Positions 1 through 8,784 are shown, counted from the first letter of the stretch. The stretch is DNA of 64,000 bases from Limimaricola hongkongensis DSM 17492 (GCF_000600975.2 NZ_KK088652.1:62001-126000), one strand, 5' to 3'. Made by a program: numbers and translations. Notes: a model not told the origin generated them from the letters alone.

Positions 1-1262
1 ACATCCGCGATTCCATCGCCCATATCGTGGCGCAGGGCCGCGAGGCGCTGTTCGACGCCGAGCATTTCTTCGACGGCTGGAGGACCAACCCGGATTACGC
101 GCTCGAGGCGATTCGCGCCGCGCATGACGCGGGCGCGCGCTGGATCGTGCTGTGCGACACCAATGGCGGCACGATGCCCGACGAAATCGCCGCCATCACC
201 CGCGCCGTGATCGAGGCGGGCATCCCCGGCGACCGGCTCGGCATCCATTGCCACGACGACACCGGACAGGCGGTGGCCGGATCGCTCGCCGCCGTCGAGG
301 CGGGCGCGCGCCAGATCCAGGGCACGCTGAACGGGCTGGGCGAGCGTTGCGGCAACGCCAACCTCACCACGCTGATCCCGACGCTGCTCCTGAAGGAGCC
401 CTTTGCCAGCACGTTGAAAACCGGCGTGACGCTGGAGGCTCTTGCCGGGTTGCGTCACGCCTCGCGGCTGCTGGACGACATCCTGAACCGCGTGCCGTCG
501 AAACAGGCGCCCTATGTCGGTGCCTCGGCCTTCGCGCACAAGGCGGGACTGCACGCCAGCGCCATCGCCAAGGATCCGTCGACCTACGAGCACATCGATC
601 CTTCGGTGGTGGGCAACACCCGCATCGTGCCGATGTCGAACCAGGCCGGGCAGTCGAACCTGCGCGAACGACTGATGCGCGCGGGGATCGAGGTCGAAAA
701 GAGCGACCCGGCGCTCGCGCGTATCCTCGACCGGATCAAGGAGCAGGAATCGCGCGGCTATTCCTATGACACGGCGCAGGCGAGCTTCGAATTGCTCGCG
801 CTCGATGAACTCGGGCGGTTGCCGGATTTCTTCGAGGTCAAGCGCTACCGTGTCACCGTCGAACGCCGCCGCGACCGGCGTGGCCGCATGGTGTCGCTCT
901 CCGAGGCGGTGGTGGTCGTGAAGATCGGCGGCGAACGGGTGATGAGCGTGTCCGAAAGCGCCGGGCCGGACGGCTCGGACCGCGGCCCGGTCAACGCGCT
1001 CAGCCGGGCGCTGGGCAAGGATCTCGGTCCCTACCAGTCGATCATCGACGACGTGCACCTCGTAGATTTCAAGGTGCGCATCACCGATGGCGGCACCGAC
1101 GCCGTCACCCGCGTCATCATCGACAGCGAAGACGGGGAGGGCGCGCGTTGGTCCACGGTCGGCGTGTCGGCCAACATCGTCGATGCCAGTTTCGATGCGC
1201 TGATCGACGCCATTCGCTGGAAACTGGTGCGCGACCGTGCCGAACCGGTGGCCCGGGGGTGA
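1..1262 (+). CDS. cimA: (R)-citramalate synthase, 5'-truncated by the window edge
   Basis: The last 420 or so residues of an alpha-isopropylmalate/citramalate synthase family enzyme; the frame is open at base 1, so the true start lies outside. CimA condenses pyruvate and acetyl-CoA to citramalate, the threonine-independent entry to isoleucine. The TIM-barrel half carries DAEHFFDGW, CDTNGG, the metal-binding HCHDDTG and GLGERCGNANL. After a linker, the C-terminal part (from about visible residue 285) matches the LeuA-type allosteric dimer domain with its glycine-rich DGSDRGPVNAL segment. The FFDGW and short N(A)NL signatures favour CimA over LeuA, but a homocitrate synthase relative cannot be fully excluded. 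The gene ends 43 bases before the next start, with a dispersed repeat in between. Confidence 0.9.
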   Translation, partial: IRDSIAHIVAQGREALFDAEHFFDGWRTNPDYALEAIRAAHDAGARWIVLCDTNGGTMPDEIAAITRAVIEAGIPGDRLGIHCHDDTGQAVAGSLAAVEAGARQIQGTLNGLGERCGNANLTTLIPTLLLKEPFASTLKTGVTLEALAGLRHASRLLDDILNRVPSKQAPYVGASAFAHKAGLHASAIAKDPSTYEHIDPSVVGNTRIVPMSNQAGQSNLRERLMRAGIEVEKSDPALARILDRIKEQESRGYSYDTAQASFELLALDELGRLPDFFEVKRYRVTVERRRDRRGRMVSLSEAVVVVKIGGERVMSVSESAGPDGSDRGPVNALSRALGKDLGPYQSIIDDVHLVDFKVRITDGGTDAVTRVIIDSEDGEGARWSTVGVSANIVDASFDALIDAIRWKLVRDRAEPVARG

Positions 1263-1269
1263 TGTCGGA

Positions 1270-1300
1270 TTTGCGTATTTGGAGAATGGTGAAAGGGGGG
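1270..1300 (+). repeat. Dispersed intergenic repeat, copy 1
   Basis: This lies between cimA and the next gene and contains TGCGTATTTGGAGAATGG followed by TGAAAGGGGG. Very similar sequences recur at 13331-13354 (inverted), 13401-13424 and 35610-35636, always between genes. The frame through it encodes an artefactual FAYLENGERG-like peptide, so longer gene models that start upstream of 1306 should be distrusted. Its role is unknown. Confidence 0.75.
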
Positions 1301-1305
1301 TGCGC

Positions 1306-2076
1306 ATGAGCGTCGAGGCTTGCGCCGGATTGGTCGAACGCGGCGATCCCGACCGCTTTCGCGCCGCCATGGCCGCGCCCGTGGCGGCGCGCGAAAAGCT
1401 GTTCCCGCTTTACGCCTTCAACCTCGAAGTGGCGCGCGCGCCCTTCGTGACCAAGGAGCCGATGATCGCGGAGATGCGCCTGCAATGGTGGCGCGACGTG
1501 GTCGAGGAAATCGTCGGCGGCGCGCCGGTGCGCGCCCACGAGGTCGCAGCACCCCTGGCGCAGGTCGTGCGCGAGGGCGGCCTGCCCGAAGCCGCGCTCG
1601 ATGCGCTTGTCGCCGCGCGGCGCTGGGACATCTATGCCGATCCCTTCGAGGATCAGGCCGCGCTCGATGCGCATATCGACGCGACGGCGGGCGGGCTGAT
1701 GTGGCTGTCGGCCAAGGCGCTTGGCGCGGCGGACGACGAAGAGACCGCGATCCGGCAGGCGGGGCTCGGCCATGGCGTGGCGCTGTGGCTGATGGCGATC
1801 CCGGCCTTCGAGGAGCGGGGCAAGCGTCCGCTCGTCGATGGCCGCGCGGAGGCGGTGCGGGAGTTTGCCAAGCGGGGCCTTGATGCGTTGCAGGCCGCGC
1901 GCCGGGCGCGGATATCGAAACCCGCCATCCCGGCGCTGCGCGCCGCGTGGCAGGCCGAAGGCGTGCTCAAGCGCGCGATCTCCACGCCGCGCCGCGTTGC
2001 CGACGGCACGCTCGCGCCCGGTCCCGCGGCGGCAAGCGGCGGGCTCGCGCTCCGGGCGGTTACGGGGCGCTGGTAA
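1306..2076 (+). CDS. Squalene/phytoene synthase family protein
   Basis: A 256-residue protein of the trans-isoprenyl diphosphate synthase head-to-head superfamily. It shows the family pattern LYAFNLEVARAPFV followed by MRLQWWRDVVEEI, but lacks the two clean DXXXD prenyl-diphosphate motifs of real phytoene synthases. It therefore resembles the short alphaproteobacterial homologues, related to the mitochondrial complex I assembly factor NDUFAF6, rather than a carotenoid enzyme. No carotenoid genes lie nearby. The ATG at 1306 was chosen because upstream in-frame sequence is only the intergenic repeat. The 3' end overlaps the convergent MFS gene by 17 bases. Exact function is unresolved. Confidence 0.8.
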   Translation: MSVEACAGLVERGDPDRFRAAMAAPVAAREKLFPLYAFNLEVARAPFVTKEPMIAEMRLQWWRDVVEEIVGGAPVRAHEVAAPLAQVVREGGLPEAALDALVAARRWDIYADPFEDQAALDAHIDATAGGLMWLSAKALGAADDEETAIRQAGLGHGVALWLMAIPAFEERGKRPLVDGRAEAVREFAKRGLDALQAARRARISKPAIPALRAAWQAEGVLKRAISTPRRVADGTLAPGPAAASGGLALRAVTGRW

Positions 2077-3292
2077 CCCGCGCCCGGCGCAGCCGCAGCC
2101 AGACCAGTGACCCGCCCGCCAGTGCCAGAGCCGGGAACATCGCCGCGTTGACCGAAAGCCATCCCTGCGCGGGGAGGCCGCCGGAACAGTTCATCAACCC
2201 GCCTGAGGACAGCGAGGCCAGAGTCACGAAGCCGAACACCATCGTGTCGTTGAGACCCTGCACGATCCCGCGCTCTGCGGGCCGATGCTCGGCAGTCAGC
2301 ATCGCCGTGGCGCCGATGAAGCCGAAATTCCACCCCAGCCCCAAGAAGATCAGGTCTGCGTAAAACAGCGGCAGCGTCGCGCCCGACAATCCGGTCAGCC
2401 CGGCGAGACCCAGAAACACCAGCCCCGCGCCCACGATGTTCGCCGCGCCAAAGCGCGCGATCAGGTGCCCGGTGAAAAAGGACGGGACGAACATCGCCAG
2501 CACATGCGCCGACACGATGTCGTTGGCATGGTGGTGGCCATGCCCCATGCCGACCACCGCCAGCGGTGCCGAGGTCATCACGAGGTTCATCAGGCCATAA
2601 GCCACCATGCCGCACAGGATCGCCACGAGGATGCCGGGCTCGCGCAGCAGGGCGCGGCGTGACCGGGCGGGTGTCGCCGCGGCCTTGGGGTCGGCAGGAG
2701 GAGCGACGGGCAGGTCGAGACCGAGAAACAGGAACAGGCCGCCGAGGTTGAGCGCCATCACGGCGAGATAACTGCCAAGAAATGGCACGGCAAAGGCGTC
2801 GAGCACCGCCTTGTTGAGCTGCGGCCCGATGATCGCGGCGCCAAGCCCGCCTGCCATCACCCAGGAGATCGCCTTGGGCCGAAAGCTGTCCGAGGCCGAA
2901 TCGGCGGCGGCAAAACGGTAGAAACCCTGCGCCGACATGTAGATCCCGGTGACATAGGAGCCCAGGAGAAGGACCGCGAAGGAATCGATCAGCAGGCCAA
3001 GCGCCGCCAGCGCCGCGCCCAAGGCCCCGGCAAGGCCGCCAATCACGAAACCGGTACGGCGTCCGCGTCGCTGCATCAGCGGCGACAGCCAAGGCGCCGT
3101 GGTCATCGAGCCGAAGACGATGAGCGAAATCGGCAGGGTCGCGAGACATGGATTGGGCGACAGCTCGGCCCCGACGAGCCCGCCGATCACGAACAGGATC
3201 GGCATCTGCGCGCCAAGGATCGCCTGCGCGGCGACGAGAATGGCGGTGTTGCGCTTCGCGCGGTGATCGTCGGGAATAGGTGCGGATGTCAT
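2060..3292 (-). CDS. MFS transporter
   Basis: A 410-residue major facilitator protein with about 12 hydrophobic segments in two six-helix halves. Between helices 2 and 3 is an RRGRRTGFVIGG stretch resembling the MFS loop motif. A histidine cluster (GHGHHHAND, near residue 265) opens the second half, which may bind metal or set substrate choice. It is the last gene of a leftward unit cobA-cobB-MFS, starting 31 bases after cobB, so a link to corrinoid, cobalt or precursor transport is possible but unproven. The tail overlaps the convergent upstream gene by 17 bases. The substrate cannot be read from the sequence. Confidence 0.85.
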   Translation of the reverse strand: MTSAPIPDDHRAKRNTAILVAAQAILGAQMPILFVIGGLVGAELSPNPCLATLPISLIVFGSMTTAPWLSPLMQRRGRRTGFVIGGLAGALGAALAALGLLIDSFAVLLLGSYVTGIYMSAQGFYRFAAADSASDSFRPKAISWVMAGGLGAAIIGPQLNKAVLDAFAVPFLGSYLAVMALNLGGLFLFLGLDLPVAPPADPKAAATPARSRRALLREPGILVAILCGMVAYGLMNLVMTSAPLAVVGMGHGHHHANDIVSAHVLAMFVPSFFTGHLIARFGAANIVGAGLVFLGLAGLTGLSGATLPLFYADLIFLGLGWNFGFIGATAMLTAEHRPAERGIVQGLNDTMVFGFVTLASLSSGGLMNCSGGLPAQGWLSVNAAMFPALALAGGSLVWLRLRRARVTSAP

Positions 3293-3323
3293 GCAAGACC
3301 GGTAGCGCCCCGGCGCGGCCCTG

Positions 3324-4595
3324 TCACGCCCGGTCGATGAGGTGCGCGAAAGAGCCGCAGACCCGGCCCGCCCTCAGGCCCATCTGCGGCAGCGCCGTGC
3401 CTTCGGCATCGCGGGCCATGAACAGGGCATCACCTTCGGCAAGGAGCGTTGTCGCGTAGTGGAATTCATGCGCGGCCCATGACCCGGCGAACGGACCCGC
3501 CGCTGCGGTCACGTGCCGGTAGCCCAAGTGCAGCTTGCGCGTCGCGAATGAGGTCGACAGGCGCAGCAGCCCGGCCATGGGATAGGAGACGCCACCCGCA
3601 TCGACGAGGCGATCCCCGAGGATCATGTATCCGCCGCATTCCCCATATATATCCGATGATTGGGCAGATTTCCTCAGGCTTTGCATGAAGGTGCCCGCGG
3701 CCGCCAGCCGGCCCGCGTGAAGCTCTGGATAGCCGCCGGGCAGCAGCACCAGGTCCGCCTCGGGCACCGCCGCGTCGGCCAGCGGTGAAAAGGGGCGGAT
3801 CTCGGCCCCCATGGCGCGCCAGTCCGTCAGCAGATGCGGGTAGGCAAAGGCAAAGGCCGCATCGCGCGCCAGCGCGATCCGCTGCGCCGGAGGCGGCACG
3901 CGCGGCCCGTCATGCGCGGGGCGCGGCGCCGCCGTTTCAGTGAGCGTCATGAGCGTGTCGAGGTCGAGATGTGTCTCGACCAGTCCCGCCGCCGCGTCGA
4001 GAAAGGCGTCGAGATCGGGTCGTTCGCTTGCCTGAACGAGGCCCAGGTGGCGCGAGGGGTGCGCCAGCGCTCCCGTCCGCGGCAGCGCGCCCAGCACCGG
4101 AACACCAAGCGGGGCCAGCGCGCGCCGCAGCATCGCCTCGTGCCGGGCCGAGCCGACCCGGTTCAGGATGACGCCGCCAATGCGGACCTTCGGGTCGAAA
4201 TTCGCGAAACCGGTCACCAGCGGCGCCACCGACTGCGCCATGCGGCCCGCATCGACCACCAGCACCACCGGCAGGCCGAGCAGCCGCGCGAGATCCGCGC
4301 TCGCGCCGTGCCCGTCGGGTGGCGCGCCGTCGAACAGCCCCATCGCGCCTTCGACCACGAGTGTCTCGGACCCGGCGGCCAGAGCGCGCAGCCGCGCCGG
4401 GCCCATCGCCCAGGCGTCGAGATTGACGCAATCCGCGCCGCAGGCCGCTTCGTGAAAGCGCGGGTCGATGTAATCGGGCCCTGATTTCGCGCCGCGCACG
4501 GCCACACCGCGCCGCGACAGCGCGCGCAACAGCCCCAGCGTTACCGTCGTCTTGCCCGCGCCCGAGGACGGCGCAGCGATCAGCAGGCCGGGCAT
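3324..4595 (-). CDS. cobB: Cobyrinate a,c-diamide synthase
   Basis: A 423-residue glutamine-dependent amidotransferase that converts (hydrogeno)byrinate to its a,c-diamide in cobalamin synthesis. The N-terminal ATP-binding domain starts with the P-loop SSGAGKTT (residues 10-17) and AKSGPDYIDPRFH. The C-terminal class I glutamine amidotransferase-like domain has VLLPGGYPELHAG and the catalytic cysteine in YGECGGYM (Cys320), with HEFHYAT near the end. The start codon overlaps the cobA stop as TGATG, implying translational coupling. The codons just before Cys320 are unusually AT-rich for this genome (see findings). CbiA is the same family; the cobalt-late name CobB is used because of the family context. 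Confidence 0.95.
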   Translation of the reverse strand: MPGLLIAAPSSGAGKTTVTLGLLRALSRRGVAVRGAKSGPDYIDPRFHEAACGADCVNLDAWAMGPARLRALAAGSETLVVEGAMGLFDGAPPDGHGASADLARLLGLPVVLVVDAGRMAQSVAPLVTGFANFDPKVRIGGVILNRVGSARHEAMLRRALAPLGVPVLGALPRTGALAHPSRHLGLVQASERPDLDAFLDAAAGLVETHLDLDTLMTLTETAAPRPAHDGPRVPPPAQRIALARDAAFAFAYPHLLTDWRAMGAEIRPFSPLADAAVPEADLVLLPGGYPELHAGRLAAAGTFMQSLRKSAQSSDIYGECGGYMILGDRLVDAGGVSYPMAGLLRLSTSFATRKLHLGYRHVTAAAGPFAGSWAAHEFHYATTLLAEGDALFMARDAEGTALPQMGLRAGRVCGSFAHLIDRA

Positions 4596-5446
4596 CAGCC
4601 CTGCTCGGCGGGCCGCCCGCGTTTCAACGGGTCGAGATCGCGCGGCGCCTCGCCCGCGAGCTGCCCCTGCCAGTCGAGCACCTGCCGCATCAGCGCGGCG
4701 CGACCGATGCAGATGATCGCGGGCGGCTCCAGCCGCGTCTGCGCGATATCCTCGGCCATCCGGTCGAGCCGGGTTTCCAGCACCTTCTGCGACGGCGTCG
4801 TGGCGCCCGCGACCACCGCCACCGGTTCCTCGCCCGGTCGCCCGGCAGCCAGCAGCGCGTCGGCGATGGCGCGTGCGTGCTTGATGCCCATGTAGATCAC
4901 GATGACCTGGCTGCCGCGCGAGATCGCGGCCCAGTCGAGCGATGTGGGCGTCTCGCCGGATTGGTCATGGCCGGTCACGAAGGTCACCGACTGGTTCACG
5001 TCGCGATGCGTCACCGGGATGCCCGCATAGGCGAGACCGCCGATCCCGGCGCTGATGCCGGGAATGATCCGCACCCGCACGCCGTGCTGCACCAGCGTCT
5101 GCGCCTCTTCGCCGCCGCGCCCGAAGACGAAGGGATCGCCGCCCTTGAGCCGCAGCACGCGGCGGCCTGCGCGGGCCAGCTCGACCAGCCTGAGCGAGAT
5201 GTCGCGCTGCTTCGAGGACGGCTTGCCGCCGCGCTTGCCGGCATAGATCTTCTCGGCCTCCGGCGCCCAGTCGAGAATGCGCTCATCGACCAGCGCGTCA
5301 TAGACGATCACGTCGGCTTGGCGCAGCGCGTTGAGCGCGTGCAGCGTCAGCAGGCCGGGATCGCCGGGGCCCGCGCCGCAAAGCCAGACCCAGCCGGGTT
5401 CGAGAGCGGGCCAATGATGGGCGGGGAGGGAGATCGAGTCGGTCAT
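4595..5446 (-). CDS. cobA: Uroporphyrinogen-III C-methyltransferase
   Basis: A 283-residue SAM-dependent tetrapyrrole methylase that makes precorrin-2 by methylating uroporphyrinogen III at C2 and C7, the branch point toward B12 and siroheme. Visible signatures are GAGPGDPGLLTLHAL (residues 24-38), the loop LKGGDPFVFGRGGEE, GISAGIGGLAYAGIP and VVAGATTPSQ. It lacks a CysG dehydrogenase/ferrochelatase domain, so it is a stand-alone SUMT. The start at 5446 is the one that leaves the family N terminus; the frame runs on upstream but is antisense to cbiD. It leads a leftward unit with cobB and faces cbiD across 84 bases, so the two cobalamin units probably share a control region. Confidence 0.94.
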   Translation of the reverse strand: MTDSISLPAHHWPALEPGWVWLCGAGPGDPGLLTLHALNALRQADVIVYDALVDERILDWAPEAEKIYAGKRGGKPSSKQRDISLRLVELARAGRRVLRLKGGDPFVFGRGGEEAQTLVQHGVRVRIIPGISAGIGGLAYAGIPVTHRDVNQSVTFVTGHDQSGETPTSLDWAAISRGSQVIVIYMGIKHARAIADALLAAGRPGEEPVAVVAGATTPSQKVLETRLDRMAEDIAQTRLEPPAIICIGRAALMRQVLDWQGQLAGEAPRDLDPLKRGRPAEQG

Positions 5447-5530
5447 GCAAGCGTTATTGCGCCACGCCCGGCGCGAGGAAACCCCCGGGCCGCGCTTTCC
5501 TCCCGGCCTGCGCGCGCCTAATGTCCCGGC

Positions 5531-6580
5531 ATGAGCAATTCCGCCCCTCTTCGCCGTGGCTGGACCACCGGCGCCTGCGCCGCCGCGGCGACGCGCGCGG
5601 CGCTGTTGCGGCTTTGGGGCGGTGACTGGCCTGATCAGGTTTCGATCGTCCTGCCGCGTGGCGAACGGCCGGTCTTCGATGTGGCGCATCGCGCCGAAGG
5701 CCCCGGCTGGGCCGAGGCCGGAATCGTCAAGGATGCGGGCGACGACCCGGACGTGACGCATGGCGCGCTGATCAAGGCGCGGGTGTGCGCGGGCACGGGC
5801 GGTGTGACATATCATGCGGGCGAGGGGGTCGGCACGGTGACCAAGCCCGGCCTGCCGATCGCGCCGGGCGAGCCGGCGATCAACCCGGTGCCGCGCGCGA
5901 TGATGGAGGAAGTCGTGGCCGAGATCGCCGCCGATCTCGCCCGCGCGCCGGATGTCGACATCACGATTTCCGTGCCGGGCGGCGCGGCGCTGGCCGAAAG
6001 GACATGGAACCCGCGTCTCGGCATCACCGGGGGGCTGTCGATCCTCGGCACGACGGGAATCGTGCGGCCCTTTTCCTGCGCGGCCTGGATCGCGTCGATC
6101 CATCGCGGCGTCGACGTGGCGCGCGCCGCGGGGCTCGATCACGTGGCGGGCTGCACCGGGGCGACGTCGGAGCGCGTGGTGCAGGCGCTGCACGCGCTGC
6201 CCGATCACGCCATGCTCGACATGGGGGATTTCGCGGGCGGGCTGTTGAAATATCTTTCCAAGCATCCCGTGCCGCGCGTCACCATCGGCGGCGGCATCGG
6301 CAAGATCACCAAGCTCGCGCAGGGCGCGGTGGATCTGCATTCGGCGCGATCGCAGGTCGATTTCGCGGCGCTGGCCGATCTGGCGGGCGTGCCGGACATT
6401 GCCGGGGCCAACACGGCGCTGGAGGCCTCGCGCATGGTGTCCGATCTGGGACAACGCGTGGCCGAGGCGGCGCTGGCGCGGATCGCGGCGCGATACGGCA
6501 TGGCGCGGGACGGCAGCCGGATCGGGTTCGACGTGGTGGTGATCGACCGCGGCGGTGCGATCCTCGGGCGCGCCTCGTGA
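5531..6580 (+). CDS. cbiD: Cobalt-precorrin-5B C1-methyltransferase CbiD
   Basis: A 349-residue CbiD protein, which methylates C1 of the corrin precursor while the acetyl group is lost. The N terminus has the signature RRGWTTGACAAAATRAA, followed by the glycine-rich GEGVGTVTKPGLPIAPGEPAINP and later RGVDVARAAGLDHVAGCTG and GGGIGKITKLAQG. It heads a rightward unit with overlapping junctions: its stop overlaps the GTG start of cobK (GTGA). CbiD is usually listed in the anaerobic route, but many alphaproteobacteria use it in place of CobF, which fits the mixed gene set here. Cobalamin synthesis is incomplete in this window; the remaining genes must lie elsewhere. Confidence 0.94.
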   Translation: MSNSAPLRRGWTTGACAAAATRAALLRLWGGDWPDQVSIVLPRGERPVFDVAHRAEGPGWAEAGIVKDAGDDPDVTHGALIKARVCAGTGGVTYHAGEGVGTVTKPGLPIAPGEPAINPVPRAMMEEVVAEIAADLARAPDVDITISVPGGAALAERTWNPRLGITGGLSILGTTGIVRPFSCAAWIASIHRGVDVARAAGLDHVAGCTGATSERVVQALHALPDHAMLDMGDFAGGLLKYLSKHPVPRVTIGGGIGKITKLAQGAVDLHSARSQVDFAALADLAGVPDIAGANTALEASRMVSDLGQRVAEAALARIAARYGMARDGSRIGFDVVVIDRGGAILGRAS

Positions 6581-7308
6581 CGGTGCTGGTTCTTGCCGGC
6601 ACGCGCGAAGGGCGCGAGATCGCCGCCGGGCTTTCGGCGCGGTCCATTCCGGTTCTGGCCTCGCTTGCCGGGCGCACCCGGCGTCCGCTGGCGCCGGGCG
6701 TGCCGGTTCGGACCGGGGGCTTTGGCGGCGCGCAGGGGTTTCGCGAAACCGTGGCGGTGGAGGGCATCACCGCCGTGATCGACGCCACCCATCCCTTTGC
6801 CGAGGAAATCACGGCGCGCACCGCGCGAATCTGCGCCGAGGACGGGCTGCCGCACCTGGTCCTGCGACGGCCCGGCTGGCAGCCGGGACCCGGCGATGAC
6901 TGGACCCGCATTGCCCGCGAAGCCGATCTCGCGGCGCAGGTGCCGCGTGGCGCGACGGTGTTTCTGGCCACGGGGCCGCAGCGGATCGAGGCCTTTGCCG
7001 GGCTGGAGGGGCGCCGCGTGCTGTGCCGCCGGATCGATCCGGCGCCGGGGCCGTTTCCGTATGAAAACGGCGAATGGGTCGTCGCACGTCCGCCGTTTCC
7101 GGTTCAGGACGAGACCGCGCTGTTCGCTCTTCTGGGCGTCGATGTGCTGGCGGCCAAGGATTCGGGCGGCGAGGAGGGGCGCGCCAAGCTCGACGCGGCG
7201 CGGGCGCTGGGGGTGAAGGTCGTGCTGCTCGACCGCCCACCGTTGCCGGACGGGGTGCGTGTCGTGGATACGGTGGAGGACGCATTGGAATGGGCGATGA
7301 ATTCGTGA
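6577..7308 (+). CDS. cobK: Precorrin-6A reductase (CobK/CbiJ family)
   Basis: A 243-residue NAD(P)H-dependent reductase of the macrocycle C18-C19 bond in corrin synthesis. The N terminus VTVLVLAGTREGREIAAGL is the family opening, with DATHPFAEEIT near residue 65 and AKDSGGEEGRAKLDAARALG near the C terminus, both diagnostic. It starts with GTG inside the cbiD stop (GTGA overlap), and its own stop overlaps the next gene. This tight coupling places it in one transcription unit with cbiD, a DNA glycosylase and an esterase. CobK and CbiJ cannot be told apart by sequence alone. Confidence 0.93.
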   Translation: MTVLVLAGTREGREIAAGLSARSIPVLASLAGRTRRPLAPGVPVRTGGFGGAQGFRETVAVEGITAVIDATHPFAEEITARTARICAEDGLPHLVLRRPGWQPGPGDDWTRIAREADLAAQVPRGATVFLATGPQRIEAFAGLEGRRVLCRRIDPAPGPFPYENGEWVVARPPFPVQDETALFALLGVDVLAAKDSGGEEGRAKLDAARALGVKVVLLDRPPLPDGVRVVDTVEDALEWAMNS

Positions 7309-7934
7309 GCGAACGCATCATCACGCATGAGGACCAAGTGGCCGAAGGCGCCGCGTGGCTGGCCGAGAACACGGATCATTTCGCCCGGCTGCTCGAAATC
7401 ACCGGTCCGCTGCCGTTGCGCCGCACGCCAGACGGGTTCGGCCAGCTCTGCTCGGCCATCGTCAGCCAGCAGGTTTCGACCGCCTCGGCGCGCGCGATCC
7501 GGGGGCGGCTGGAGACGGCGGGGCTGATGCGCCCCGACACCATCGCGCAGGCCGATGACGACAGCTTGCGCGCCTGTGGGCTAAGCCGTCAGAAAATGCG
7601 CTACCTGCGCGCGCTGGCTGCGTCGGGCATCGATTTCGAGGCGCTGCGCACGGCACCGACGCCCGATGTCGTCGCCACGCTCACCGCCGTCACCGGCATC
7701 GGCGTATGGACCGCCGAGATCTACGCGATGTTCGCGCTGGGCCGCGCGGATGTCTTCGCGCCCGGGGATCTCGCGCTGCAGGAGGGGGCGCGCCACCTCT
7801 TGGGTCTTGAAGACCGCCCCAAGGAGCGGGCCCTGCGCGAGATCGCGCTGCAATGGTCGCCTTGGCGCGCGGTTGCGGCGCGGGGCCTGTGGGAATACTA
7901 CCACCACGTGAAGGGCAGGGAAGGAATCCTATGA
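7290..7934 (+). CDS. DNA-3-methyladenine glycosylase II-like protein (HhH-GPD)
   Basis: A 214-residue HhH-GPD base-excision repair glycosylase of the AlkA type that removes alkylated bases. The helix-hairpin-helix is VTAVTGIGVWTAEIYAMFALG, followed by DVFAPGDLALQ with the expected catalytic aspartate (about Asp160). It lacks an iron-sulfur cysteine cluster and the N-terminal beta domain of E. coli AlkA, so it is the short form. The ATG at 7290 lies inside cobK; a GTG at 7305 overlapping the cobK stop as GTGA is an equally plausible start. Its stop overlaps the esterase start as ATGA. The link between repair and cobalamin genes is probably positional. Confidence 0.88.
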   Translation: MGDEFVSERIITHEDQVAEGAAWLAENTDHFARLLEITGPLPLRRTPDGFGQLCSAIVSQQVSTASARAIRGRLETAGLMRPDTIAQADDDSLRACGLSRQKMRYLRALAASGIDFEALRTAPTPDVVATLTAVTGIGVWTAEIYAMFALGRADVFAPGDLALQEGARHLLGLEDRPKERALREIALQWSPWRAVAARGLWEYYHHVKGREGIL

Positions 7935-8599
7935 CGCGCGCATTGCAATCGGGCCGGGTGGAGCCGCTGAGCGGCGAGATGCGCTCTGCCGTGGTATTCC
8001 TGCATGGCTACGGCGCCAATGGCGCGGATCTTCTGGGCCTCGCCGAGCCCCTGGCCGAGCACATGCCCGACACGCTGTTTCTCGCTCCGGATGCGCCGGA
8101 GGCCTGCATCGGCGCGCCGATGGGCTTCCAGTGGTTTCCGATTCCGTGGATCGACGGGTCGAGCGAGGAAGAAAGCCGGCAAGGCCTGCAGCGCGCCGCC
8201 GAGGATCTCAACGCCTTTCTCGACGGGGTGATGGTCGACGAGGACCTGCTGCCCGAGCAGGTCATGGTGGTGGGCTTTTCCCAAGGCACCATGATGGCGC
8301 TGCACGTGTTGCCGCGCCGCGAGGATGCGATCGCCGGGCTGGTGGCGTTTTCGGGCCGCCTGCTCGAGCCCGAGCTTCTGGCCGACGAGGTGCAGAACCG
8401 GCTGCCGATCCTGCTGGTGCATGGCGACATGGACGAGGTGGTGCCGCCGCAATCGCTGCCCGCCGCCGCGCAGGCGCTGCAGGAGGCGGGCTGGACCGAC
8501 CTTTATGCCCATGTGATGAAGGGCACCGCGCATGGCATCGCGCCCGACGGGCTCGAAGTTGCGCTGGCCTTCATGCGCGAAAGGCTCGGCGTCGCCTGA
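7931..8599 (+). CDS. Carboxylesterase/phospholipase-type alpha/beta hydrolase
   Basis: A 222-residue cytoplasmic serine hydrolase of the acyl-protein thioesterase/carboxylesterase (YpfH-like) family. The oxyanion region is VVFLHGYGANGADL, the nucleophile is Ser117 in GFSQGTMMAL, the acid is in VHGDMDEVVPP and the histidine is in KGTAHGIAPDGL. It has no signal peptide. The ATG overlaps the stop of the glycosylase gene (ATGA) and ends the cbiD-cobK-glycosylase-esterase unit. The natural substrate is unknown; small carboxyl esters or lysophospholipids are typical for the family. Confidence 0.87.
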   Translation: MTRALQSGRVEPLSGEMRSAVVFLHGYGANGADLLGLAEPLAEHMPDTLFLAPDAPEACIGAPMGFQWFPIPWIDGSSEEESRQGLQRAAEDLNAFLDGVMVDEDLLPEQVMVVGFSQGTMMALHVLPRREDAIAGLVAFSGRLLEPELLADEVQNRLPILLVHGDMDEVVPPQSLPAAAQALQEAGWTDLYAHVMKGTAHGIAPDGLEVALAFMRERLGVA

Positions 8600-8684
8600 T
8601 CGCCCGCGGGTCCGGAAAATCGGTGTCATCCGCCTGTTACGCGATCGCGGCATGGTGATCCCGGCGGTGACACGACCTTGGGAC

Positions 8685-8712
8685 TTGCCAGCTTGTTGCC
8701 TCCATATATAGT
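8685..8712 (+). promoter_or_regulatory. Likely housekeeping promoter for the HNH gene
   Basis: TTGCCA (8685-8690), a 16-base spacer and TATAGT (8707-8712) match the -35/-10 pattern of a vegetative sigma factor. The gene starts about 70 bases further on. This is one of the few AT-rich stretches in the neighbourhood. Confidence 0.55.
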
Positions 8713-8784
8713 CGATGTACGGCAGGAGCGGGGCTCCCGCTCTGGTCGTCCGGCAAGGGCTGCGAGAGCGAGGACGGACTCACG

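Noticed and set aside
1237..1305. Upstream extension of the squalene/phytoene synthase-like gene
   Set aside because: The extra residues come from the intergenic repeat (FAYLENGERG), which is read the same way in an unrelated place near 13400.
5447..5530. Cobalamin riboswitch between cobA and cbiD
   Set aside because: The 84-base gap is too short for the B12 aptamer, and no B12-box was recognised.
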